Shown: piece after piece, positions 31,794 through 43,600 of the stretch
Layout of the letters: each line of letters starts with the position of its first letter
How positions within the stretch are numbered: position 1 is the stretch's first letter
Source: Aporrectodea caliginosa
Taxonomy: Eukaryota; Annelida; Clitellata; Crassiclitellata; Lumbricidae
DNA length: 64,000 nt
NCBI GenBank assembly: GCA_020284085.1
Contig: JACEVL010000469.1
Coordinates: 272,501-336,500 of the forward strand
Direction: 5' to 3'
Translations under genes and position numbers: made by a program
The notes under the pieces: generated by a model
Seen by the model: the letters and a program-made list of their open reading frames with translations, nothing else
The model's database searches: none
Told to the model about the DNA's origin: nothing

Positions 31794-34700
31794 ATGTCGA
31801 ACAAACGAAATTCAGCTGAGTCCAATGATAATGATGAGGACCCGATTGAAGACTCAGATTGTAAGTTAACGCAATGAAATATTCATTAGCACGCTTCATA
31901 AATAGACGTTGTATTAATGACAAAATTAATAATTCCTGCTTAAATAGACGCTGGATTGATGCAACGATTTCTTGCCTAAATCGAAGCTGGAGCGTCTGTC
32001 TGTGTTTCATTCACTAAATGAGTTTCTTATTATGAAGACGTGGCAATACAATTCAGAGCTACGTAGGAACCCACATTTCACAGTCTAATGCATGTTCAGT
32101 AATATTAGGCCTATACGCTATCGCACACTGCCTCCAGCGTCGCTATAATCTAGCCTGATGATACTAAAATATTATATACGATAATTGACACTAATAATTG
32201 CATTTAGAAATACTTGCATTTATTTCTTTTGTAGCAGTCTTTCAACAAGAAGACAATGCTAAACGTGCAAAACTTACCTCATTGAGTGACACAACGGTGA
32301 GACGCTTAGTATTAAGATAGGCCTCCAAGTCATAAGTCTTTTTTGGTTCTAATCTTCGTGAATTGCTTGACTTGCGTGGTTTATAGTCTGGTATTTGTTT
32401 TCGCTTTTTCTCTAGTCAAATAGCCTAAATTAGCACTTAAAAGCATTTAAAGTTGACTCAACGGCGGCTGTTTGTGTCTAAGTTCGTAACGTCCTGCTTC
32501 AGTTTTCTTAGCGATCTTAGTAGACTCCTTAACGAACCTGTTACCTTACCTTCCTTCGTTGCTTTCCTTAACCGCGTACACTGTGTTCAAAATTAAAGTT
32601 CGTCATGTAATTCTACGATGACTGCTTCCAGCATGCTTAGCGAGATCTGTGTAGCAACTTTGCCATTAAAATTAAACTCTATTTAATAGTGTTTATTTAT
32701 CAATGGAGAGTTCTTTAGGTAGACCAGTGTAACCAGTAAGACAGCTCCGCACAATGACTAAGGTTTTTAGTAGGATGCGCTCGTGAATTGAAAGCCAGTG
32801 GATCTGCTCCAGCATCAATGTGGAGACGTGACCAAACTTGGGAATACCACCAATCAAACGAGCGGATATCTGGAAACTAACTTCGTTAGCCTAACTGTAA
32901 GAATTGGACCTCCAGGAATGGAATGATACTTTATCTTTCAACGACTATCACATTTGACAGACCAAGCTCCAGAGTCTTTTTTCTTCAAAATTCTATCAAC
33001 GATTTTGAACAAGTTAGGCTAAACTACTTTTTTTAAATTGGACGCTCTTTATCGAGAAGATCTACAATTCGATGACTATGTGACATTCAATTTGAAGGTT
33101 TGCAGACAACGCCTATGTCCACTAAAAGTCATCTGATCTCAAGAAATGCCTTCCAATAAGCTAACAATTATTTTCACCAAGATCTTGTAGTCTCCCTTTT
33201 CACTTGTGTTCTTCCATCTTCGGGTTGCTACTTGTCAGCAGATATTTTGGAAAAAGTTATTCGTGTTTGCGCATGGGAGGCGACACCATAACGTCAAAGA
33301 TATTGAGTAAAGTTCTTAAGCGTATCCAGTCTCCACATCACTGTATTAAACAATTGCTGCCTGATAAGCGTTACCATAAATTTACGAAAACGGGAGCATA
33401 TAATTGAATACCGGTAATCGAACTTCCAACCAGTGCAGCATAGAAGTTCTTCTTCGTGCCTATATATTGTAAATAAAAATTGTGATAATGCTAGTTTTAA
33501 TGATTGCTTCTGTTAGTTTTAATTCCAATCAGTTTTATCTTCTTCTTTTCTGCCTGTAGCTGGAAGATCTACCGATCGAGCTACTTGAGCGTCTCCTCGT
33601 TAAAGCCGTAGTTATGGAAGTGAAGGGTATGAAGCTGGCCAAAAGTGTGTGGAAAGAAAAAGCTGATCTTGTGATATGCAGACTTAGACCTGTCTGTTCG
33701 CAATGGAACAGCATCCTTATGACCAACAACTTTCGAAGTGAAGTTCACAGAATTCTAGACGGCACTGGTTAGTTCATAAAATAAATAAGTTCTGCTCTTG
33801 TTATTAAACTCTGATCCGTGGTACAGTACACAGATACCTGAAATTAGAGCATCGGTGACTTTTAAACTCACGCACTCGATTGACAGTCCATCATGATAAC
33901 GATAAGGCCATATCATGCTAGTATTTATAAACTGGAACCACCTTCTGCAATAACTGCGTGTTGAGTTCCTCAGCCTTTCTCTTCTTCAGTTTCGGAAACG
34001 AATGAAGTCCATTTATTTGTCAGTGGTTCCAGATCGCCTCTGAATGGCGCATTATACATGTTTGATTATAATTACACATTACAATTACCAAATATATTCA
34101 TAGATACACTTGAAACGTAGCTCCAAGTACATCAATACTGATTTCGATTTTTCTGTTCTTATTAATCCTACAGATATGGATGTTGAAGCCAGAATAATCA
34201 CTTGTAGCCTACTTTGTCTTGTTACGTCAAATTTCTTGATTCTCGCTGTCCAACAAAAATGCTTTGTCACAATAACTTTTAAATTCGGTTGTACCTGAAC
34301 TTTTGAGCAAAGTGTCAACTTTCAACTATGAATGGAAATTCCGTTGTTGGGCTCCAGGTGTATGCGACGACGACTTTTCCAGTAACGTACATCTGAGTGT
34401 TTATGATTAAATCTGCGGATCATTCTATTTTTCATCTTCTGGTTTGGGACTGGATTGGGATATATGGTCCAGTACTAATGGTTTAGTACTTAAGTCTTAT
34501 CTTAGGGTTCGTCCATTAATTATGTCAACAAATTTTAGGCATTTTTTGACCCCTCCCTCCCCTTTGTCAACAACTGTCAAACATTCAAGGACCCATAATA
34601 AAATTATGTCAATAATCCCAGCCCCATGGCTCAGTAAATATGTTGATTCACTGTCAGATATTTTTGACATTCATCAATACGCTGTCCGTTTCATACCAGA

Positions 34701-36534
34701 TGTTCCTATGGATCTCACACTAGGCAAATATTTCCTGAGTTTGGATTATTAAGGGTTGAACAGATAAGGTTCGCTCAAATCGGGGAATTTAAGTGTCGCT
34801 ATGATCATAACTTGTTGCCACTGGTGTACAAAGGCTCCTTTTTCATACTTCCAGCATTCATTTTTATCCGGCGCGGTGGTGTAGGGGTATTTTCAGTGCC
34901 TTGCAGTCGGAGGGTTTTGGGTTCGAATCCACCTCAAGGCGCCTCGTAGGAACCCTGGGCAAGTCCTTCACTCGCAATTGCTCATGAATGCGCTTCAGCG
35001 TGAAACTCCTATTCAGTGTCCGCGCTGTTGTCGGGAGCGCCTCTGAGTAGAAATCTTGAAGGGGCGCTATAACAAGTGCTCATACATACATACATACAAC
35101 ACGAGAGGTTCGAATTTCTATCATCGTGACTATGCTCGCACTAATACTCGTTTATTCTCTATTAAATCTACTGGTACTGTAATATGGATTAATATCCCTG
35201 TGGTTATTCGTTCTTCACCTAGTCTGTTGATTTTCAAAAAAGGCTACGCTCCCTCTTAGTTAATGGAATTAAAAGACTTAAATTAGATGATATTGTCTGT
35301 AATGCTATTTTAGTTAAGATTGTTTACTCTTTTGTCAATGTGATTTTGATGGTCCCATCTTATGTTTCTTTTTAGTTTTGTTTGATTTTACCCCATCTGT
35401 ATTTTTTGCATGTTTATATATGTCCCTATTTAGCGGTATTATGATCCATTCTGGGTCTCCGTGTAGCCAGTACATGTCATGTCAAACGATTGCCTTATTG
35501 TTTCATTTGTTAGTTTTACCTTCTGCTGGTTACAGAATTTAATGATTGATTGATTGATACCTGTTCATGTAATTTGGTAGTTCTATGTCACCTTTTGAGA
35601 AAATTTGTTTAACACGAATCATTTTTTGCGCAATTAATGTTAAAAGAATAACTTTTTTTTAGCTCAGGCGACGTTTCGTTTGGAAATTTTGCAACAATCT
35701 CCGATCCAGTTAGAAGTCATCCAAGTGACTACCGTGAAAGATGAAATATTTATGCTCTGCAAACAACATGGAAAATACAGCATTGCTGTCTACGACCGCA
35801 GCAATACGGCAGATGTGAAAGACGTAATCAAGCTACCAGGAATTAGTCCGGTGGAGATAGCAGGTTGCAGCATTTCAAACTGTGTGTATGTACTTCACGA
35901 AGAATCTAATTGCCATTCAGTGTTACGCATCACGAAAGAGGAAGAACATCAGTTTAACATTTCACCATGGATTGGTGATCTGTCTAGCATTTCGGTATCC
36001 CCTAATGGTAACCTTGTAATATTTTCAAGAGGGCTCCTTACAGCAGAGGTTCTCTCAGGCCAGGATAAACCGAAACCTGCCCTTGTGAAGATATATAATC
36101 TGAATGGTTCCTTGCAGCACGAAATACTATTGTCCCCATATATTTTTAGTGTCAAATATGTTTCCCAAGTCATTCAGAAATCCAATGGAAATCTTCTATT
36201 GCTTTCCACAAGCCAATCAGAGCTACAATTAACGGAAATGGATATGACCGGGAGAATTTTACACCAGCGCCAATCAGCACTTCTGGGATGGCGTAGCGGA
36301 AGCTATATAGATATTCATGGCAGGATTTTGATGAGCGATAGGCGCAGCAGAATGGAGCTTTACGACTCCGAGCTTAATCCTCTGGATTTTAAGAGTCAGA
36401 AGCAGTATGAGGGACAGTTCCTTGACCCTTCTAAATTGCACTACAATAGCGAGAGGAATGAGATAGTGCGTGTGTGTGATCTCACAGGTGCTAACTCCAG
36501 AGCTTTAACTATCTTCCGTTTCACAGAGGAATAA
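31794..36534 (+). CDS. F-box-like/beta-propeller protein, copy B (four exons, 402 aa)
   Basis: Exons are 31794-31860, 32235-32296, 33560-33767 and 35663-36534, with phases 1, 0, 1 as in the paralogues. The N-terminus is MSNKRNSAESNDNDED. Exon 3 (residues 44-112) gives an F-box-like domain with LEDLPIELLERLL and LRPVCSQWNSILM. Exon 4 is the propeller, with VYDRSNTADVKDVIKLPG, HSVLRITKEEEHQFNISPW, GSLQHEILL, GRILMSD and HYNSERNEIVRV. The product is probably an SCF ubiquitin-ligase substrate receptor (inference). It is closer to copy C than to A. Intron 1 carries MITE-family units (31895-31995); intron 3 carries a LINE broken by a SINE. AATAAA lies near 36706. Confidence 0.85.
31895..31995. repeat. 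MITE-family tandem units in intron 1 of copy B
   Basis: Nearly identical to about 19935-20012, including TAGACGTTGTATTAATGACA and TTGATGCAACGATTTCTTGC. Only the internal units are present, without the inverted arms. Confidence 0.6.
34500..34600 (+). repeat. Possible DNA-transposon end
   Basis: AGGGTTCGTCCATTAATTAT followed by TTTTTGACCCCTCCCTCCCC resembles a widespread invertebrate MITE terminus (GGGTCGTCCATAAATTACGTCA-like). The right end is degenerate. Confidence 0.35.
34620..35570 (+). mobile_element. LINE 3' end interrupted by a SINE
   Basis: The reverse-transcriptase C-terminus can be followed as HQYAVRFIPDVPMDL, LRVEQIRFAQIGEFKCRYDH and LLPLVYKGSFF up to about 34868. It resumes at about 35095 as NTRGSNFYHRDYARTNTRLF and FSIKSTGTVIW. 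The same order is uninterrupted in the LINE at 1-934. The element ends in a (TTGA)n tail near 35545-35565. Confidence 0.8.
34869..35098 (+). repeat. tRNA-derived SINE inserted in the LINE
   Basis: The head has an A-box-like GCGCGGTGGTGTAGGGGTA and a B box GGGTTCGAATCC. The body ends in GGAGCGCCTCTGAGTAG and GGGGCGCTATAACAAGTGC, with a (CATA)n tail. The L2-like 3' end is shared with 24165, 49380 and 55640. Confidence 0.75.
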
Positions 36535-36719
36535 AGCACTCTAAGTGTTGCTGACAATGCGGTCAATGTGTTGGCCTATTGAATAGTTTCGAAATCTCGT
36601 GTACCCTAATGGTCGTATTTTAGCGATTACCTGACATTTAACTAACCGTGTTGAAATGCCTATTCTATTTGATGTTTACGTTGACACTTTTACATTATTC
36701 GCATAAATAAAAACAACTT

Positions 36720-37810
36720 CGTTCTGCATGCTTCGTGCGTTTAATTTTAAGAAATAGTTATCCTCTTACCTTTGTTGACATTAAATTTTGACAAAACAGG
36801 ATGGTGAGTTAATCCCGAACGAGATAGGAATGGCGTTTCAGGACACTATCAAATCACACTATCAAATCACACGCAACACTTTATTCTTATCATAATTGGA
36901 CATTTAAATAAGGCTGCAAACCGAATGATAACGATTTCAACTTTATCTACCTTGTATACTAGGGGTGTCCAGAAAAAACGAAAGGGCCTACATCGCAGGA
37001 AGCACCAGTACTCACGTTTTCCCATTATTCGATTCATTCTTGTCTACAAATATTTTTTCAGAATATTAACATTTTATCCTCAGGTCGCTCAAAGCCCCCG
37101 TACATAGACTACTTATATTCCCAGGACTGAAGGCGCCCATGCTCGGGTCTTGGAACTTAGGTTCATTGTCAATATACTCTTTTTATCACACAAAAATTAA
37201 CGAAGAGTCCGATTTGGATGATCTTTTGTTTTATTTATCTCGATAAGAGCTACATCTATGAAAAATATAAACACCCAAATCAGGGTCATTCAAGGTAATT
37301 TCAAGGTCAGAAAAACTGAATCTAGCAAAAATCAGAAAAAATGGCCAGGTCTCGGCCAATAATTGTTGAAATCGGCCAATTTTTTCGTGTGTTTCTCGCG
37401 TTGATAAGGGCTGCCTGGTGTAAGAAACAAGGTAGTGAGGTCCCTTAGCAAGATGAAGGGGACCGGTTGGACAAAATCACCAAACATGGTGTGTACTTTT
37501 GTTTGGTCATATAGTATTTTTTTGTAGGATCCACACGATCGGTGCTTATGGGTCCTGTCACGTGACATTTTTCAGAAATCATGCTGCCGTTGATTTAACG
37601 TCAATTTAACCAACATGATTGACATGACCAACTCGCATTTACATGAAATTTGGCCAACTTGTCTATGCAACAACATAGTGGGTTTGCTGTTTGAAAGTCG
37701 AAAAAGTGGAATAAATCATTGCAGGTGAAGGTTAGGTAGGATTTTAACGAAGTAAGTGATTGCATTCAAATTATATCATGCATGTCATTATTGGTTGTTT
37801 AAAGCATTAG
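36720..37810. other. Unassigned stretch between copy B and the LINE
   Basis: No supported gene. Several short frames without domain resemblance. Confidence 0.3.
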
Positions 37811-37814
37811 ATAT

Positions 37815-38930
37815 TTGACAATCACATTAAGGTATACTCTCCAACCGATGGCTGGCCATCTTGACGATCAGTACGCCTTCGGACCAACTGGTTCAACAAC
37901 TTCTGCCATAATTTCCATTCTACACCATGTCACTTCACTCCTCAAGGACAATAACCATGTCTCAATCATGTCGTTGGATTTCTCTAAAGCTTTTGACACG
38001 GTCCGTCATTCAACCCTAGCGTGCAAGCTTTCAAGTCTAGACATACCTTATACTATATACAATTAGATTATCAACTTTTTCAAGGACAGGGGCACGTTAC
38101 GCGATTCCAGGGTAGGCTGTCCTCAGCCAGGTCCATCAGCGCAAGTATCTTCCAGGGATCTGGGATTGGACCAGCCAATTACATCGTCAACGCCTCTGAC
38201 CTAACAGCACAAAACTCCGAGAACCGCATCGTAAAGTACGCTGATGATACGTACTTATTAATCGGGGCGTCGATGCGTGACACAGAGAAGAACTACAAGC
38301 TGTAACACGCTGGGCCACCCTGAACAACCTTCGACTGAACAGTGACAAGACAAAAGAAATGATAGTCCTGCGTCGAGCTGGTGGACCTATTCCGGAGCCC
38401 GTTGATGGACTGAATCGAGTCTCGATACTGAAGATTCTTGGAGTCACCCTTCACTCAGACCTTCGTGTCACATCTCATGTGGATGAGATAATATTGGCTG
38501 CCAGCTCACGATCGCTTCATGCATTGCGCATCCTGAGATCACATGGCTTGCCGCCAAATGCCTTGCAAGAGGTGACTCGAGCCACCACAGTGGTTAGAAT
38601 AATGTATACTGCTGCTGCCTGGTGGGGTTTCACTTCTGCAGATGATCGAGCTAGAGTTGAAAGATTTCTGAGGAGATTACGAAGAACGGGATATCTCAAG
38701 GATTCTCCTACGGCAGAGGACCTGGCCAAACATGCTGACGAACGTCTCTTGGCTGCCGTCATCAGATGTGACCACCACGAGGACTATTTCCTCCTGTTAT
38801 TAACATCAAATATCATTCTACGATCCCGTCCACATAACTAGGCTACACTACACATTGCCTCCGAAAGACGATAGACAGTTTATCCTCAGAGTCCTCTATA
38901 GAAGATCTCTTGGTGATATAATTTGACAAT
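37815..38930 (+). mobile_element. 5'-truncated LINE reverse transcriptase
   Basis: Read through a few frameshifts the plus strand gives a long piece of non-LTR reverse transcriptase: DQYAFGPTGSTTSAIISILH, MSLDFSKAFDTVRHSTL, IFQGSGIGPANYIVNASDL, the catalytic YADDTYLL (about 38238), LRLNSDKTKEMIVLRR and KILGVTLHSDLRV. The C-terminal part ends RLPPKDDRQFILRVLYRRSL-like near 38850-38915. Frame breaks near 38065 and 38305 disable it. No endonuclease domain is present upstream, consistent with 5' truncation. Confidence 0.85.
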
Positions 38931-39239
38931 TTGTATTACTAAAAACACTACACTCATTCTAAACTTTCCTATTACCACATGTATCAGATAGCGGTGTGTC
39001 TACCTGTTTCATGCCAATAAACGAATTTACGAACATATTTTGTAATAAGAGAATCATATGAAGCTTGCTCACGAATAATAAAGGGTCAAACGTAAAGTAC
39101 ACCTGCATAGGATCAAATACCAAGGGTTATGACTTTAGTTGAGATATCGTTGCTCCATCTGGCGCATGAAGAATTGAAGATACGCTAATGTCACGCTGTG
39201 GCAGTTCAACCTATGACCTGTAGCATCATGATCTAACAA

Positions 39240-39425
39240 TTCTGCCTCTTGAGTGTATCCTCGTTAAAGCCGTAGCTATGGAAGTGAAGGATATACAGCT
39301 GGCCAAACGCGAATGAAACAATCGATCTTGCGATAAGTAGACTTTAAAATGTCTCTTGCATTTGAACAGCATCTTTACGAACAACGAATTTCTAATCTAA
39401 TTATGAAACCTAGACAATACGAATT
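39240..39425 (+). pseudogene. Decayed F-box exon (fourth family member)
   Basis: The segment from CTTGAGTGTATCCTCGTTAA through GCTATGGAAGTGAAGGATAT to ATGAAACCTAGACA matches exon 3 of the F-box genes. It has lost the acceptor and the first 25 or so bases and contains stops. No propeller exon is recognisable downstream. It is a remnant of an extra tandem copy between B and C. Confidence 0.75.
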
Positions 39426-39944
39426 ATATAATTAATCAGTTCTACAAGGTTGCAATCTGACGACTCATATTCGAATGAGGAGGCCCCTAGTTAGCGATTT
39501 ACGTGTCACTTTCACTATTAATTGCTTTCCAAAATGTTCCACTTCAGTTCAGTAACTTGAACTTACAGCGCATGTGATGTCCTATTCGGTATGGCATTCG
39601 AAACATCAATAAGACTGTCTCATGAAAGTGTCGATGAGATTGCTCGATGACGATGTTGACAGCTGTAACACTTGTAACGCAAAAATTGACTGGACTGCAA
39701 TTCTTGAAGTGTGTCGTGAAGTTGTGATGTTACAACTGCAGGCCTATCCTGAAGTTTGTAATACCATATATTGTAAATAGCCATAAGAGTAGCGCTTTAT
39801 AAATTTGGAGATTTCGATTGCGATGTTCACTTTTCACTATTAGGAAAAACAAAACCAACACCTGTTATTTATTATGTTTTTAAAAGTCCGTGTGAGCCAT
39901 TTCAGAGTGTAATCTTTTCTCATGACTTCTAAGGCGCCTTCATC

Positions 39945-40140
39945 ATAATCGTAATCGTAAACTCAAAACTTCTAATGCCTACTCGAAAGCCAAGCGCAGG
40001 GCATCAGCTGAGTAACGAACACTGCGTCAAGTCAGAGGGTGGTCAAAAGGGTGGTCAAAAGGAGGTCCAAATCCAGTTTCCTGAGTTTCAGATCAAGAGA
40101 TGAGGCAGAGCAGCTGCTAAAGTGGGTCTCGCTTAGGTCG
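39945..40140 (+). repeat. Dispersed block upstream of F-box copy C
   Basis: Third copy of the block at 11507 and 30125, uninterrupted here. It includes a small local duplication of GGTGGTCAAAAGG. Confidence 0.6.
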
Positions 40141-40410
40141 CCGAGAAGAATTGGAAACCGGAAGATCAAATGAGGCAGTGAAGAAATTCTTTAAAAGGTT
40201 AGACTTTATTTTTAGGTGGATAGACTGAGGTTGACAAATGGATGAACCTTAGGCAGGTGATGTAGTTCGCATAGTAATGTTGATAGAGGAACCGAAAATT
40301 TGTGGAATTCTGGATGGAGATCATTTCACAGTCGTGGCGTAGTGTTAGATATTGCTGGGTTGGAGAACAACAATGATAATATTAAAATGTATGACATCGC
40401 GTATATTGTA

Positions 40411-40418
40411 TGACGTCA
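40411..40418. promoter_or_regulatory. CRE-like site TGACGTCA upstream of F-box copy C
   Basis: Perfect TGACGTCA 261 bp before the ATG at 40679, in the same ATTAAAATGTATGACATC context as copy B. Confidence 0.5.
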
Positions 40419-40678
40419 TTGCATAATGGCTTCGAGACGCCATTAAGTCCATTAATTTCAGATTTTCTTTAAATGTTTAATTTTAATATAGTTTTAATTA
40501 ATTTCTTTTGAAGTCTTTAATATTTTTCGGATACGGTTTACTTGTGCAATCGGACCTCAGTTAATAATATTATTCTCTTTCGATTTGCTCAGCATTTTAC
40601 GGACAGTCGATTGGTGTTTCTTGCAACATTGATGCTGATTGTAACAAGGAGCGACCTTTGTTCGTCTACCATTTAGCT

Positions 40679-43600
40679 ATGTCGAACAAACGAACGTCAC
40701 CTGATTCCAATAATGATGAGAAATCGACTGAAGGCTCAGATTGTAAGTTAACGCAATGAAATATTTACTTGTACGCTTCATAGTTGTCTGTTTTTCATTC
40801 ACAAAATCAGTTTCCTATCATGCACACTTGGTAATACTATTCAGAACTTCGTAGTAGCATCATATCGCAGTCTTATGCGATGATAGGCAGTAGTGTGGCC
40901 CAAACTTACAAATGTTTTGCTGCTCGATGCTGCTCCACAAGGCTGCCGTTGTTCCACTGAACAAGAAGTCTGTGTTGAAAAAATTGAAGAGATTTTATCA
41001 TATTTAGAGGTCGCACTTTTGACACTTTGTGGAAATCGTAAAAATTGCGCATCTGACGTTATAAATTAAAATTAGCACCCATAAACTTCAAGCACCTTCT
41101 TTCTAAATCGTAATTTAGATGCCAACTGTATTAAAGTAACTAAAACTAATATGCCTACTTACAAATAAAAAAGCTTCTTTAAAGTTCTTTGTACCGGTTG
41201 CTGAATTAGAGGTAATTATTTTTAAATGTTGCATGATAACTGATGAAGTTTTTCATTACAATTCGTTTCGGCGCTTCATATACCATTGGGTTGTTCACTG
41301 TTCTCTCTATACTGCCATTTTAGCATGATTCAAGTATTTATGTTACTAATAATGTGAAGCAATCCTTGAATATGAAATACAGCGCATATCTTTACCCTCT
41401 GCACAATGAAAGCTCATTATTATGTGACAAAAACAACAGCAACTTGGCATCAACCAAAGAGTTCCACATACTGTTGGCTGTTAAGGATGCCTGACAATTA
41501 TTAGGTCTGAACTACCTACAAATGGAGCTATCCTGAAGTATTTCCCGCTTCATCAGTTGGTGAGACCGCAGAAGCAACAATAGTTGCTGCGTTGTTAATT
41601 TAGGAGAAGGCTAACATCCTTGCACAGCGTGTGGATTCGGGTGTTCACAAGCTCAGGAAGTTCTATGACGGTTACAGTCTGCTGAAGAAGAATAGACTTA
41701 AAAGTCAAGTTTTCTGCCGATTCAAAGAAACACAGTTTAACACTTTGACGACGAGCTGCACTGGTTTTCCATTCACTTAGTACACGCTTGTCTTTAAAGT
41801 GTTAAAGTCGATTTAAATGAATTCTTTGACATCTCACGAAAAGATGCGATGAATTCGATGACAAATCCAGAGGATAAGCTCTTTCTAACAATGCAGCAGA
41901 AAGTTCCTTAGAGTATGTCTGTTGTTGACAAAATGTTGACGAAATGAGAGACTCGCAAGAATGCCATGAACGCTCAAGCGGCTGTTCGAAAGCAAAGGTA
42001 CGTAGCCGATCAATTCCAGTAAGCAGTTGTCACCATTCAGTGATTTTAAGCTTCTGGCACAGCTTCGTGAATACCGAGAGCGTGTCATGCGAGAAGCAGC
42101 AGTGATCGTCATCTCTGGTGTAGCTCCGAGCACCTTATGCCCCTTGGTTTGTTTGATGAGCGTGTCAGTAAAGACACCAAGGCCGCTACGGGGGAAATTT
42201 TTTCTCATCCACTTCATTCGTTATCCGTGAGACGTCTGGACAAGAAATCCTTCGACCACCTCACTCTACTGTAGGCGAATGCCACAAGGAGATCCTTAAA
42301 ACTGATTGATCTTTTTTAGTACCCAGGGTCAAGAAGAAGCCTTCCTACCAAAGCCTTCTGCTCTCCACCTTTTGGACCCTGCTTTTCAGTTGATGAAGGC
42401 TAATGGCAAAATGTTGAAGTTTGTAAGTGACTGCGCACAACGTGGAGAGGCTCTGATCCAGTCTTAAATTAATTATGTGCAGACTAAGGATGAGTAACAG
42501 AAAGAATTCCTGCTGCAACTTGTCTCCAGTCATCAGAAAATGTTTCCTGTTCCAACAAAGCAGCTTTTAAGACAATGAATAATCGCGAGTTACGGGCTTT
42601 CTGGAACTTCAGTGAAGGTGATTTATGCAGACTGGATATAATAGTGGATAACTACTTTAATTATCGAACACTATATTGAATTATAAACTGACTGCATTTA
42701 ATGCACTCTGACTAAGCCGTAACACTGCAGTATATAGTTTGTTATACTGTACAGTCAGGCCCGTAGCCAGTAAGAGGCAAGACGAGGCAAGTGCCTCGGC
42801 GTAATTCTCAAGACAAGGCATGCATCGTCGTAGTTCGACATGAATTAAAACAAATATCATGTAATAGCGTGCAGTTCTAAAAAAATTGAGGAAAGTGTCG
42901 TCACTACCCTCCCCCGGTCGCCAACTTTTTCGTTACTACCGCCCCCCCCCCGGTCGTCAACTTTTTTCGTCAATACCCCCCTGGTCGTCAACTTTTAAAA
43001 TTTTGGTGGAGCTAAGAAAGAAAATTTTCCGGAAAGTCTTGTGCCTCGGGCGGACGAACCCCTAGTTATGCCACTGATGTTAGTTTACATTAAAGTACAA
43101 TCGGGGTAGACTTTGTCCCAGTAGTCCAAATCTGTTAAAATATGCACTGAGGTAAGGATATGAAAGCTATCTGCCTCGTCTTGATTTTGACTCTGGCTAC
43201 GGGCCTGTGTTCAGTGTTCATCCATCAAATGATAATTGACTTGAATTTCAAATGATACATATTGTTTTGACAAGTTCATACTATAGCGTAAAAGTCTGCA
43301 ATAGGCGCGACCTCTAACTATAGTTCAATCTGTCCAAACATTTGAATACAGGCTCATGTTTTCATAGGTAACAAGGGCAGCCTTGTGGAGCCATGCACTT
43401 CCAACTTTTATTTTATGGGCCACCCTAATATGCAGTTACAATAATAGCACGCAAGCAAGCACCATGCGACCAGCGTCGCTATAATCTAGCCTCGTAATAT
43501 CAAATGATGTACGATAATTGAGGCTAATAATTGCATTTAGAAATAGCCTACTTGCATTATTTCTTTTGTAGCAGGTTTGCGACAAGAAGACAATGCTAAA

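Noticed and set aside
34444..34752. Independent protein-coding gene
   Set aside because: The right half aligns with the LINE polyprotein C-terminus and the left half with a MITE-like terminus.
37815..38841. Active reverse transcriptase gene
   Set aside because: The catalytic boxes are recognisable, but frameshifts and missing 5' domains show a truncated dead copy.
42756..43077. Alternative right end of the hAT MITE at CCCTAGTTATGCCACTG
   Set aside because: That end pairs poorly with the left terminus and has no target duplication. The end at 43207 matches at 15 of 15 and has a 7-of-8 duplication.
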